A DNA stretch of 64,000 nt from an uncultured Clostridia bacterium (GTDB lineage Bacteria; Bacillota; Clostridia; UMGS1810), in NCBI GenBank assembly GCA_934454585.1, contig CAKSFP010000011.1, positions 1-64,000 of the forward strand. Reading direction: 5' to 3'. The translations under genes and the position numbers were made by a program. Under the pieces are notes generated by a model. It had not been told where the DNA came from, searched no databases, and saw only the letters and a program-made list of their open reading frames with translations. Below are positions 8,465 through 17,221 of the stretch, one piece after another; the stretch's first letter is position 1; each line of letters starts with the position of its first letter.

Positions 8465-9085
8465 CTATATCATTCCAAAACCGTTAATCAAATCAAGGAA
8501 AAACGAATCCGCTATCTGCGCATCCAGGAACTCAAACGACGGTGCAAGCGACAGCAGCCCTGCGCAATATACAGCAACAACCGCCCACACAAAGCCGAGT
8601 ATCACTCCTATACCGAGTCCGAGAAGTTTGTCCGCCTGGTGTACAACCGGAAGTTTCGTCACAGCCCTGATAATGCTCGGCACGAGCTTTAGCAGAATTT
8701 TGAGAACAATCATCAGCGCGACAAATGTGACCACGGCTATGAGCACATCCATAACCCTGTCGGCGCAACTTGCCGCCGTATCTCCCACAGACTGCGCCCC
8801 GGAATGCATGGCGTTCTTTATGAACCCCGGCAATTCACTTGCGTCTATGGCGCCGCCGGCAGTATCCGTGAGCATATCGGCAACCCTTTGCCTAAACGAC
8901 TCCGTGAGCGACACTCCAAACGGTGACGCCTTTACCGCCGCCACAAACGGCTTGTAGAAAATCGCCATGATAATCAGAGTTGCCGCCGCGGACAAAGCAC
9001 TGAAAAGTGACATAACAAAACCGCGTCGAAAACATACCATGACCGAAATCGCTATTATACCGATGCACAAAATGTCTAAAATCAT
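8465..9085 (-). CDS. CvpA family membrane protein
   Basis: 206 residues with about four hydrophobic segments (near 2-20, 25-45, 105-125 and 150-172). The N-terminal MILDILCIGIIAISVMVCFRRG and the C-terminal GLGIGVILGFVWAVV match the CvpA/colicin V production family. CvpA proteins are inner-membrane proteins of poorly defined function, linked to envelope homeostasis. A GGGTGG site precedes the ATG. It starts 4 bp after the stop of the DUF5711-like gene and is evidently co-transcribed with it. Confidence 0.82.
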   Translation of the reverse strand: MILDILCIGIIAISVMVCFRRGFVMSLFSALSAAATLIIMAIFYKPFVAAVKASPFGVSLTESFRQRVADMLTDTAGGAIDASELPGFIKNAMHSGAQSVGDTAASCADRVMDVLIAVVTFVALMIVLKILLKLVPSIIRAVTKLPVVHQADKLLGLGIGVILGFVWAVVAVYCAGLLSLAPSFEFLDAQIADSFFLDLINGFGMI

Positions 9086-9089
9086 AATC

Positions 9090-10673
9090 TTAATCCACCC
9101 TTATTACCCGGGCTGTGTTGCCGGAGATGACAAATGAATATCTGCCCCTGTCAAACAGCACGGAATTTTTTATATCCTTGACCACCGGTATGGTACGCAT
9201 CCAGTGACAATTCTCGTTCAAAAGGTCGTATGCGTTCTCTCTCGCCACAAGCACCTTGCCCTCGCAACAGCTGATCGAAAGTGCTCTGCCCTCGGTTTCG
9301 AAATGTCCTTTTTCTCTGCCCTTTGAGGTGTATGCATAGATGTCCGAATTACTCATTGCCGAGTCGTCCTTGGCAAAGCAGAGTATGGTCTGACCGTCGT
9401 CGCACACATCAAATGTAGTCAGTTTTCTGCCGCCGTAGTCTATGTCTTTTATCTTTGTTCCGTTTGTCTTATAATATGAAGTGCCGGAATCGCCTATGAC
9501 AACAAATCTGTTCGGATTGACAAAGTTTATCGCCATGATAACATTCTCGCTCTCCTGTTGCCCGGCATACGGTTTCTCCTGAGCAAAATCAAATATCATC
9601 ACTCCGCCCGAAAAGCTGTTGTCCGCAAAGCCGATTGTCGACGCAATCATGTTTTTGTTGTCGGGAGATATGGCAACACAGGTGACATAGTTCTCCGCGC
9701 TGTGCCAGCGGTAGATAACATTACCGTTATTATCAAATGCGACAATCTGATTTTTATATCCGTCTTCCGTCATGACAAGCGCAAAATATCCGTTCTCATT
9801 TACGCACGATGAGACTATGTTGCCGGTTCCGGTAACAGACACTGCGTCGGAACCGGTAAAGAGAAGTGCATTCGGCGTGCCGACATAGGACACAAGCGCA
9901 TATTTACCGGCGCCTTTGATTATCGGCGAACCGTCATAGCCGGCTTTCTCCCACACCACATCATTTTTTGAATTGTGATATGACACCGTGCCCGAGTTTG
10001 CCACAAGCACTCCTCGCTGAAACCTGGTGTATGCCAGGGTTCCGGATGATGTCATGGCAATTTCTTCGGGTTGAGAATCCGCACCTATTTTGCCGCGGAA
10101 CAGCCCTGCTATCATTGACGCTCCGTTAAAGAGGCCTATCACTATAATCACACAGATTGCAACCGTCGCAAGGGTTTTGATCAGTCTGCCGATGTTGATT
10201 TTTTTGCCCGGATTTTTCTTACGGACGATATTTCCTTTCGGCGCAGGCTCGCTGTCAAATGTATCGGTGTACATTTTGTTTTCGGGTTTGTAATCGTCAC
10301 TCACCGTGTCGTTTTCCGCTCCGCCCGCCTCGTTTGGAGCTGATTCATCCGATGATTTTTCACCGTCATCGGAATTCACGGCGTTTTCTTCTTTTTCGCC
10401 GCTTTCGAAAATTTCGTCTTTCTCGTTTTCCTCGGTTTTTTCGTTTTTATCTTCTGTGTCCGCCGCTCCGTCACTCTCCGCAATTGTCGGGACGCCTGCC
10501 GTCACGGTGTCGTCCGACACCGCGCCGCCATTCGTCACAGTGATTTCTTCGGGTGTCTCCGTACCGGGAAACACTGCTTTGTCGGCGGTATTGCCGGTGA
10601 TATTGTCGTTAGTCTTTTCATTTGAGTCTGTCACAGGTGAATTGTTTCTCGTACCTTTTGTTATCTTTCTCAA
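9090..10673 (-). CDS. DUF5711-like membrane-anchored beta-propeller protein
   Basis: 527 residues from a TTG start placed 9 nt after GGGGAG. The first 130 residues are very acidic and low in complexity (Glu, Asp, Ser, Asn rich). A basic stretch (RKKNPGKKINIG) leads into one transmembrane helix (about 170-195). The remaining 330 residues outside the membrane show repeated beta-strand blades of the WD40/PQQ-like kind (FALVMTEDGYKNQIVAFDNN, and similar). This architecture matches proteins annotated DUF5711 in Clostridia. Function is unknown; the acidic tail would be cytoplasmic. It pairs with cvpA. Confidence 0.8.
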   Translation of the reverse strand: MRKITKGTRNNSPVTDSNEKTNDNITGNTADKAVFPGTETPEEITVTNGGAVSDDTVTAGVPTIAESDGAADTEDKNEKTEENEKDEIFESGEKEENAVNSDDGEKSSDESAPNEAGGAENDTVSDDYKPENKMYTDTFDSEPAPKGNIVRKKNPGKKINIGRLIKTLATVAICVIIVIGLFNGASMIAGLFRGKIGADSQPEEIAMTSSGTLAYTRFQRGVLVANSGTVSYHNSKNDVVWEKAGYDGSPIIKGAGKYALVSYVGTPNALLFTGSDAVSVTGTGNIVSSCVNENGYFALVMTEDGYKNQIVAFDNNGNVIYRWHSAENYVTCVAISPDNKNMIASTIGFADNSFSGGVMIFDFAQEKPYAGQQESENVIMAINFVNPNRFVVIGDSGTSYYKTNGTKIKDIDYGGRKLTTFDVCDDGQTILCFAKDDSAMSNSDIYAYTSKGREKGHFETEGRALSISCCEGKVLVARENAYDLLNENCHWMRTIPVVKDIKNSVLFDRGRYSFVISGNTARVIRVD

Positions 10674-10794
10674 AATTTTTCTCCCCTTATGTTTAGGATT
10701 GGTTAGCCGTTTATAAAATTACCGAAATGCACATTACAGCCGCATTTCAATTGTATAAACCATCTTATTTTTCTCCGCTTAATGAATCCATCCA

Positions 10795-10844
10795 CCGCCT
10801 GTTTCGTCAAACAATATTTTATGAAAATATTGTTTGACTGGCGG
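10795..10844. terminator. Long palindrome downstream of truA
   Basis: GTCAAACAATATTTT (10806-10820) pairs perfectly with AAAATATTGTTTGAC (10824-10838) around ATG. Outer CCGCC/GGCGG arms extend the structure. It follows the last gene of the dnaD-truA operon and may terminate it, although no T-tract follows. Confidence 0.55.
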
Positions 10845-10870
10845 TCCCGTTCTCACCTCCGGTTCGGTCG

Positions 10871-10921
10871 GCGATAAACGGTTGCCGACGGCAACCATCG
10901 CCCCTTTAAGGCAAGGGAGGC
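10871..10921. repeat. REP-like hairpins between truA and the preceding palindrome
   Basis: GCGAT...GGTTGCC-GAC-GGCAACC-ATCGC forms a perfect interrupted hairpin (10871-10901). It is followed by CCCCTTTAAGGCAAGGGAGG, which resembles the small REP at the left edge of the window. Confidence 0.5.
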
Positions 10922-10931
10922 TTTCTTCCGG

Positions 10932-11672
10932 TCAATACACCACATCATACAAATACAATCCCTGCGGCGGCGCGGTAGGTCCTGCCTTCGCTCTGTCGCA
11001 AGCGGCTACAATCCCCTCCACATCGCCGGCACCGATAGTGCCGGCGCCGACAGATGCAAGTGTACCGGTAATGATGCGAACCATGTTATACAAGTACCCG
11101 TCCGCAGTGATAAGCAACTCCGCCATGTCGTTGCCGATGCGGTTTATATTAAGCGAGAACACATTGCGCACAGTCGATGTCACATCAGTGCCGCTCGTCA
11201 TAAATGACGCAAAATCATGCTCGCCGACAATATGCTTTGCCGCCTCGTTCATGGCGCCTATGTCAAGCATTTTTCGAATCTGCCACCGGTAGTTGCGCAA
11301 GAATATATCCGGTTCTTCACTCATATCTATGAGATACCTGTATGTCTTGTACTTCGTGTCGAACCGCGCATTAAAGTCCTCGCCGACATCCTCGCACGAG
11401 ATCACCCTTATGTCCGGCGCGTACCTGTTGTTGTTCATAACGAGCGGCAATCTGTCCGCCGGTATACGGAACTCCGTGTAAAAATTACAGCAGTATCTAT
11501 AGGCGTGCACCCCGGCATCTGTCCGCGAGCACCCCTGCACTTTTATATTCTCACCGGTTATGTTCGACAGCATTTTTTGCAGTTCGCCCTGCACAGTGCG
11601 CGCCACAGGCTGAATCTGAAATCCGTGGAACAGAAAACCGTCATATTGCAATATAAGTTTGAGGTTTCTCAT
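10932..11672 (-). CDS. truA: tRNA pseudouridine(38-40) synthase
   Basis: 246 residues from the ATG that overlaps the ecfT stop codon (ATGA). An in-frame Cys-rich extension upstream is an out-of-frame shadow of ecfT and is rejected as the start. The catalytic Asp lies in CSRTDAGVHA (about residues 51-60), and DFASFMTSG and YNMVRIITGTL are family blocks. It isomerises U38-U40 in the anticodon arm. It is the last gene of the operon; truA next to ecf genes is common in Firmicutes. Confidence 0.95.
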   Translation of the reverse strand: MRNLKLILQYDGFLFHGFQIQPVARTVQGELQKMLSNITGENIKVQGCSRTDAGVHAYRYCCNFYTEFRIPADRLPLVMNNNRYAPDIRVISCEDVGEDFNARFDTKYKTYRYLIDMSEEPDIFLRNYRWQIRKMLDIGAMNEAAKHIVGEHDFASFMTSGTDVTSTVRNVFSLNINRIGNDMAELLITADGYLYNMVRIITGTLASVGAGTIGAGDVEGIVAACDRAKAGPTAPPQGLYLYDVVY

Positions 11673-12481
11673 ATGACCCCTCCGACGCGGCTGAGCACAA
11701 CCACAGCAGCAACAAAGATAAGAACAACAAAAACGGCAACCCAATCATTTGCACCGATGCTGAGTTCTCGCAGTCTTGTGCGCCCCTCGCCGCCGCGATA
11801 GCAACGACACTCCATAGCCGTGGCAAGCTCGTCTGCACGGCGGAATGAATTTATAAACAGCGGCACCAAAATAGGCACAAGCGACTTTGCCCTGCGGATG
11901 ATGTTTCCGCTCTCAAAGTCCGCTCCGCGCGCTGTCTGCGCCTTTATTATCTTGTCCGTCTCCTCAAGCAAAGTCGGTATAAAGCGCAGTGCAATCGTCA
12001 TCATCATGGCAAGTTCATGCGCCGGCAGACCGATTTTAGAGAAGGGTTTCAGTAATTTTTCTATGCCGTCCGTAAGCAGCAGCGGCGATGTGGTGAAAGT
12101 AAGCATGGAAGTGCCCACCACCAGAAATACCAGTCTTAGCGCCATTGTCACTGCGGACACCACACCTGATTTTGTTATGCGCAAAAAACCAAACCGCCAT
12201 ATCACATCATCCGTGCCCGTCATGAAGATGTTTATCACCGCCGTGAAGATTATCAGAAACAAGAGCGGCTTAACACCCTTGATGACAGTGGAATACCTGA
12301 TGTTCGAAAGTTTTATCATAACCGCCGTGCCGATAAGCAAAAACACATATGCCGCAACGCTGTGCGCAATGAACACCGCCGCTATATATAAAAATGAAGA
12401 AATAATCTTTATTCTCGGGTCGAGCCGATGCACCGGCGAGCCGACCGGAATGTACTGACCCAGGGTTATATCGGTAATCAT
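11669..12481 (-). CDS. ecfT: Energy-coupling factor transporter transmembrane protein EcfT
   Basis: 270 residues, mostly hydrophobic, with five to six membrane helices. The coupling-helix motif ARGADFESGN near residue 183 contains the family Ala-Arg-Gly signature that contacts the ATPases, and RRADELATAMECRCY is the second such segment. N-terminal GSPVHRLDPRIKI is typical. EcfT joins the EcfA1/EcfA2 ATPases to exchangeable substrate-binding S components for vitamin or metal uptake. Start and stop codons overlap both neighbours by ATGA, indicating translational coupling. No S component is encoded here, so this is a group II (shared) module. Confidence 0.95.
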   Translation of the reverse strand: MITDITLGQYIPVGSPVHRLDPRIKIISSFLYIAAVFIAHSVAAYVFLLIGTAVMIKLSNIRYSTVIKGVKPLLFLIIFTAVINIFMTGTDDVIWRFGFLRITKSGVVSAVTMALRLVFLVVGTSMLTFTTSPLLLTDGIEKLLKPFSKIGLPAHELAMMMTIALRFIPTLLEETDKIIKAQTARGADFESGNIIRRAKSLVPILVPLFINSFRRADELATAMECRCYRGGEGRTRLRELSIGANDWVAVFVVLIFVAAVVVLSRVGGVI

Positions 12482-13332
12482 CTTTGCTTCTCCTTGTATC
12501 TGAGTATGGCGTTTTTTGCCGCCTCGACGGTGTAGATGCCCTCTCCGAGGTCTACCCCCATTGTTCTGAGCCGGCTGACAACCGTGCTTATCTGCGGCAC
12601 ATCCAGCCCGATTTCATGCAGTCTGTCCGCCTGTGCAAATACCCTCTCGGGGGTGTCAAACATGGCGATTTTTCCGTCGGCCATTACCATGATCTTCCCG
12701 GCGACGCGTGCAATATCCTCCATGCTGTGCGTCACAAATATGACGGTGATTTTTCTCTCCATATGGAGATTGGATATCAGGCTGAGGATGTTGTTTCTCG
12801 CCAGGGGGTCAAGCCCTGCCGTGGGTTCGTCCAAAATGAGAATCTCCGGCTCCATTGCAAGCACCCCGGCAATGGCAACTCTGCGCTTTTGACCGCCGGA
12901 CAGTTCAAATGGCGATTTTTCGAGCAGATGTTCGCCGAGACCAACAAGGCGCATCACATCGTGTATGATGCAGTCTATCTCCTCGGCACTCTTGCCCAGG
13001 TTGCCCGGACCGAAAGCTATGTCACGATACACCGTTTCTTCAAAAAGCTGATATTCCGGATACTGGAATACAATACCGACTTTACCGCGGATTTCGCGCA
13101 TATTCACCCCTTTTTGGGTGATGTCGATGCCGTCTATTACCACAGAGCCGGAGTCCGGTTTGAGCAATCCGTTCAAATGCTGAATCATGGTGGATTTGCC
13201 CGAACCCGTATGACCTATGAGCCCGATAAACTCCCCGTCATCTATATGGAACGACACATCGTTTACCGCCGCCCGTTCAAAGGGGCCGTTTTTAGAATAT
13301 ATATGAACAAGGTTTTTAACCGTTATTGACAT
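12478..13332 (-). CDS. ecfA2: Energy-coupling factor transporter ATPase EcfA2
   Basis: 284 residues. Walker A is GHTGSGKST (about 38-46), the Q loop is in GIVFQYPEYQLFEETV, the signature is ELSGGQKRRVAIAG, and Walker B is LILDEPTAGLD. The YPEYQLFEETV stretch is characteristic of the EcfA2 (EcfA') paralogue. It hydrolyses ATP to drive the EcfT/S-component transporter. The start overlaps the end of ecfA1 by 10 bp. Confidence 0.95.
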   Translation of the reverse strand: MSITVKNLVHIYSKNGPFERAAVNDVSFHIDDGEFIGLIGHTGSGKSTMIQHLNGLLKPDSGSVVIDGIDITQKGVNMREIRGKVGIVFQYPEYQLFEETVYRDIAFGPGNLGKSAEEIDCIIHDVMRLVGLGEHLLEKSPFELSGGQKRRVAIAGVLAMEPEILILDEPTAGLDPLARNNILSLISNLHMERKITVIFVTHSMEDIARVAGKIMVMADGKIAMFDTPERVFAQADRLHEIGLDVPQISTVVSRLRTMGVDLGEGIYTVEAAKNAILRYKEKQR

Positions 13333-14153
13333 AGTTTATACAGCTCCTTAACACATTCGTCTACGCTGAGCACATCATCACGCACATCGAATCCGGCTTT
13401 TTTTAGCTCCCATGCAATCTCCGTGACCTGTGGCACATCAAGACCGATGCTCTTTAGCAGCTCCACCTGCGAGAACACTTTGCGCGGCGTGTCATCAATG
13501 ACTGTCTTACCGCCGTCCATAACCACCACACGGTCTGCCCTGACTGCCTCGTCCATATTGTGAGTGATGAGGATTATGGTTATGCCGAACTCCCGGTTGA
13601 GTCTCATTATTGTTTTCATGACCTCTGCTCTGCCCGTGGGGTCGAGCATGGCTGTCGGTTCATCCAATACTATCGTCTCCGGCTGCATGGCTATCGCTCC
13701 GGCAATTGCCACGCGCTGTTTCTGTCCGCCCGAGAGCAGGTGCGGCGCATGGTTTTTGAATTTTGTCATGCCCACAGCTGCCAAGGCGTCGTCCACCCTC
13801 TTGCGTATCTCGCCGGACGGCACTCCGAGGTTCTCTGCGGCAAACGCCACATCGTCCTCCACTATTGTAGCCACAATCTGATTGTCGGGGTTTTGAAAAA
13901 CCATGCCGACACGACTGCGGATATCCCACAACTTGTCATCAACTGCTGTGTCCATTCCATCCACAGTCACCTTGCCGCCCGTCGGCACAAGAATTGCATT
14001 CAGGTGCTTTGCGAGTGTGGATTTGCCCGAGCCGTTGTGCCCGAGCACCGCGACAAATTCGCCTTTTTCTATGCGGAGATTCACCCCGTCAAGTATGTTT
14101 GCAGAGCTGCCCTCCGCATCATATCGAAAAGTAACATTTTCTACATCTATCAA
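13323..14153 (-). CDS. ecfA1: Energy-coupling factor transporter ATPase EcfA1
   Basis: 276 residues from a TTG start 7 nt after GGAGGA; no nearby in-frame ATG exists. Walker A is GHNGSGKST, the Q loop is GMVFQNPDNQIVATIVEDDV (typical of EcfA1), the signature is LLSGGQKQRVAIAG, and Walker B is IVLDEPTAMLD. It forms a heterodimer with EcfA2. It lies 19 bp downstream of the methyltransferase gene. Confidence 0.95.
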   Translation of the reverse strand: MIDVENVTFRYDAEGSSANILDGVNLRIEKGEFVAVLGHNGSGKSTLAKHLNAILVPTGGKVTVDGMDTAVDDKLWDIRSRVGMVFQNPDNQIVATIVEDDVAFAAENLGVPSGEIRKRVDDALAAVGMTKFKNHAPHLLSGGQKQRVAIAGAIAMQPETIVLDEPTAMLDPTGRAEVMKTIMRLNREFGITIILITHNMDEAVRADRVVVMDGGKTVIDDTPRKVFSQVELLKSIGLDVPQVTEIAWELKKAGFDVRDDVLSVDECVKELYKLCQ

Positions 14154-14172
14154 TTACGATTCCTCCGCTACA

Positions 14173-15039
14173 TCATATGTCAAACCAGCGCGTGGTTGCG
14201 CCGCACGGCAAAAACATGCCCGATTTACCCATTGGTATGCCTATCTCGTCCGAGACAATTTTGCCATTGAATCTTCGTCCGACGGTAAGCTCCGTCACAT
14301 TTGCCACAACCGTGTGCGATATGCCGGTTGTGTATGAATTAATTATAAAAAACAGCGGTTTGTCACTGAGCAATTGTGCACAACGCGTGACAAGACGATA
14401 CAACTCGTCCTCAAACTTCCATATCTCGCCCTTGGGTCCCCTGCCGTATGAAGGCGGATCCATTATGATGCCGTCATATTTTCTGCCGCGCCTTATCTCG
14501 CGTTCAACAAACTTGAGACAATCGTCCACAATGTATCTGATGTACGCACCGCCGAGCCCCGACGACTCAGCATTGTCCTTTGCCCAGCTTACCATGCCCT
14601 TCGCCGCATCCACATGGACCACATCCGCCCCGGCAGACGCCGCGGCAACCGTGGCTCCGCCCGTGTAGGCAAAGAGGTTGAGCACATTCATCTTATCGCT
14701 GCGCGACTCTATGGCAGTGCGCACAAAATCCCAGTTGACAGCCTGTTCGGGAAAAAGTCCCGTGTGTTTGAAGCCTGTGGGGCGCACATTGAATTTCAGA
14801 TTTTTGTATGATATGTCCCACATCTCCGGAAGCCTTTCAAAGTACTCCCACCTGCCACCGCCGGAATTGCTCCTGTGATAGAAGGCGTCTACCTGTCTCC
14901 ACGCCGTCGGGTCGCTCTCCTCCTGCCAGATTGCCTGAGGATCGGGGCGGCGCAGCACATAACTGCCCCATCTTTCTAATTTTTCCCCGTGGGCGGCATC
15001 TATGAGTGCATAGTCCGTCCATTCAGATGAATATAGCAT
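14173..15039 (-). CDS. Class I SAM-dependent methyltransferase, RlmI/RlmK-like (no PUA domain)
   Basis: 288 residues. The SAM-binding motif is VLNLFAYTGGATVAAASAGA (near 130-150), followed by the acidic motif VVHVDAAKGMVSWAKDNA and the catalytic-type motif IMDPPSYGRGPKG near 207-219. These are the motifs of the COG1092 23S rRNA cytosine methyltransferases. The family's N-terminal PUA domain is absent: the protein is about 100 residues shorter than E. coli RlmI and starts with its own WTDYALIDAAHGEKLERWG region. The target is probably a structured RNA, but the exact base is unknown. It sits inside the dnaD-truA operon with 19-bp gaps on both sides. Confidence 0.87.
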   Translation of the reverse strand: MLYSSEWTDYALIDAAHGEKLERWGSYVLRRPDPQAIWQEESDPTAWRQVDAFYHRSNSGGGRWEYFERLPEMWDISYKNLKFNVRPTGFKHTGLFPEQAVNWDFVRTAIESRSDKMNVLNLFAYTGGATVAAASAGADVVHVDAAKGMVSWAKDNAESSGLGGAYIRYIVDDCLKFVEREIRRGRKYDGIIMDPPSYGRGPKGEIWKFEDELYRLVTRCAQLLSDKPLFFIINSYTTGISHTVVANVTELTVGRRFNGKIVSDEIGIPMGKSGMFLPCGATTRWFDI

Positions 15040-15058
15040 TTTTAATGTCCTTTCCGCA

Positions 15059-16063
15059 TCAGAGTGAAGAATGTCTTTTCTTTATCCTGATGTCGTCTCC
15101 AATGAAGTATTGAATGGCAAATTCGCCGAGAACCCTTGACGACACCCTCTCACTGTAAATCTTGCCGAGGTCTTTTACCGTAAGATTTGTGCTGATGAGG
15201 GTCTTTTTGCCGCTCATGAGGCGCGAATTGAGCACATCGAAAAACACCGAGCAGGTGTACGCAGTGACAAATTCCGTGCCAAGGTCGTCTATAATCAAGA
15301 GGTCACAGTCATAAATCGCGTTGTAGTTTTCCTCATAATCGTCCCTGTCTATCTTGCCGAACTTGTAGTCCTCCAGGAACTTGAACATACTGTATGCCGT
15401 CTGATATATAACCATGTATCCGCGTGAGAGCAACTCATTTGCAATGCAGTTTGCCAAAAATGTCTTGCCCAGACCCGACGCTCCGTTAAAGAACAGATTG
15501 TCGGATGACTCATCAAAAACCTCGCAGTATTTTTTTGCAAAGGATAGGATTCTGCGAATATTGTCAAACGGCGAAACGCCGTATTTTTCAACAACATCCC
15601 TCGGATAATAGTCGAGTCTGAAATTCTCGAAGGTGTCTTTTTCTATCTCACACGAAAATTTTGATATCCGTCTTGCACTCTCCATCATATACTTGCGCAG
15701 TTTCGCCTTGGCGCAAACGCACAGTTTACCGTCGACATACCCTGTGTCACGGCACTTTGCACATTGATACGGCAGCGGCACATATTGCCCCGTGTGCGAT
15801 GTCGCCACAAGTGCGGCGCGGCGCGCAAGCAAAGCTTCTCTCTGCATCTCCAGCCGAGTCAGCGCCTGTTCCACGGTTATGCCTTCTTTAATGACGCTTC
15901 TCGCGCACCGAAGGGCAAGCAGAGATATGTCCGTGTCTATCTTTTTTATCTCCGGCACTTCTGCATAGAGCGCTTGGGTATATGCCTCCTCATGCTCTTT
16001 GCGGGCATGGGATATTTTTTGATATTGCTCTTTTATATATGAGTTTGCCCGTCGTTGTGACAT
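15059..16063 (-). CDS. DnaI/DnaC-like helicase-loader ATPase
   Basis: 334 residues. An N-terminal helical region is followed by a zinc-binding motif (CAKCRDTG...CVCAKAKL, about residues 99-118). An AAA+ ATPase follows, with Walker A NGASGLGKTFLANCIA (about 195-210), Walker B LLIIDDLGTE, sensor I STNLT and Arg-finger-type SERVSSRV. This matches DnaI of low-GC Gram-positives, which loads the replicative helicase with DnaB/DnaD. It immediately follows the dnaD-like gene, which supports a replication-initiation or restart role. Confidence 0.9.
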   Translation of the reverse strand: MSQRRANSYIKEQYQKISHARKEHEEAYTQALYAEVPEIKKIDTDISLLALRCARSVIKEGITVEQALTRLEMQREALLARRAALVATSHTGQYVPLPYQCAKCRDTGYVDGKLCVCAKAKLRKYMMESARRISKFSCEIEKDTFENFRLDYYPRDVVEKYGVSPFDNIRRILSFAKKYCEVFDESSDNLFFNGASGLGKTFLANCIANELLSRGYMVIYQTAYSMFKFLEDYKFGKIDRDDYEENYNAIYDCDLLIIDDLGTEFVTAYTCSVFFDVLNSRLMSGKKTLISTNLTVKDLGKIYSERVSSRVLGEFAIQYFIGDDIRIKKRHSSL

Positions 16064-16083
16064 AAGTCAAATCTCCTCTCCGA

Positions 16084-17064
16084 TCAGCTCTGCCGTCTCA
16101 TAATCTCCGCCTCTATGTCGTATTCATCGTTGTTGTAATCGCGGAAAGAATTTTTTCCGCCGCCGGTCTTTGGCGCAACGGACGGCTGACCCTGGGCTGC
16201 GGCGCGGATGTTGCGCAGAACCGAATCCATGTATTTGAACGCAACCTTTCCCGTGTTTACCACGGTGGTTTCGTATGCTTTCATTATCTCCTCGTCGCTC
16301 GCCTTAAGATCGTTTATCCATGTTTTGAGCAACTTAAGCTCCGACTCGGTGAAATCTCTGCCGCTTATCTTAAACATAGTTTTGTATTTTTTCTCAAACA
16401 AACTTTCTTTGTTTCGCTGTCTTATAAATGCCGACGCTTTTGCCGCAGTGTTTATCTCATTGTCTGCCCACGAAAGCGCAACCTTCTCTATATACCTCAT
16501 GTTGCTCTTACCTGATGAAACACAGTATTCCAGCAGAGAGAAAATCACCTCGGGCGGAAACTTGAGATAATCGTAAAACATATATATTATGTTCATGTCA
16601 TTGGTATTGAGCGTTTTGTTAAGCAACTGAGATGACAGTGTGAACAGTTGTTTTATCTTTTCGTTCCCCTGCATAGCTGTCATGAGGTCGGAGCGCGAGT
16701 ACGCAGCAACATTAATCTGTGCCTTGCCGCTGTCCGCCTTGATGTGATTATTTTCATATTTCTCGGCACTCTTATCTTCGAATGTGTCGAACAGCTCTAT
16801 GTCATAATCGTTTTTTTCGTTCTTGGAAAATCTCAGCACACCAACACTGTCCCAATATTTAAGCGCACTTATAACATCGGACTGTATCATGTTGAGCACT
16901 GATGCAATTTTTGAAATCGACATCGGCGATTCGGCATATGCCAGGCGCAGACAATACAGATAGACCTTGACGAAAGATCCGTTTGCATCACACATAAAAC
17001 GATCGACAAAATCGTTTTTTACGCAAAAATTATCACTCTTTTTAGTTATATTAAGCACTGCCAA
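16084..17064 (-). CDS. DnaD domain protein
   Basis: 326 residues from a TTG start behind GAGGTG. The N-terminal 100 residues form a winged-helix-like domain (SISKIASVLNMIQSDVISALKYWDSVGVLRF). Two DnaB_2/DnaD-type helical domains follow (about 125-220 and 230-300), ending in the motif AFKYMDSVLRNI. DnaD remodels DNA and helps recruit the helicase loader, here encoded by the next gene. It is first in the seven-gene operon ending with truA. Confidence 0.9.
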   Translation of the reverse strand: MAVLNITKKSDNFCVKNDFVDRFMCDANGSFVKVYLYCLRLAYAESPMSISKIASVLNMIQSDVISALKYWDSVGVLRFSKNEKNDYDIELFDTFEDKSAEKYENNHIKADSGKAQINVAAYSRSDLMTAMQGNEKIKQLFTLSSQLLNKTLNTNDMNIIYMFYDYLKFPPEVIFSLLEYCVSSGKSNMRYIEKVALSWADNEINTAAKASAFIRQRNKESLFEKKYKTMFKISGRDFTESELKLLKTWINDLKASDEEIMKAYETTVVNTGKVAFKYMDSVLRNIRAAAQGQPSVAPKTGGGKNSFRDYNNDEYDIEAEIMRRQS

Positions 17065-17152
17065 GATATCACCTCATAAAATTTCACACAATCATACTAC
17101 AGTATAACATATATATCACAAAAAAGTAAGGGGTTTGAGCGAAAAAAAGCAA

Positions 17153-17196
17153 AAAAATCGTCATAATCAATGTTTTTGTTGATTATGACGATTTTT
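17153..17196. terminator. Terminator of the SLH gene pair
   Basis: A perfect 18-bp stem, AAAAATCGTCATAATCAA against TTGATTATGACGATTTTT, with an 8-nt loop. A/T-runs on both sides make it able to work in both directions. It lies 26 bp after the SLH gene stop codon. Confidence 0.88.
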
Positions 17197-17221
17197 GCTC
17201 CATAATTATGTTTTCAAAAAA

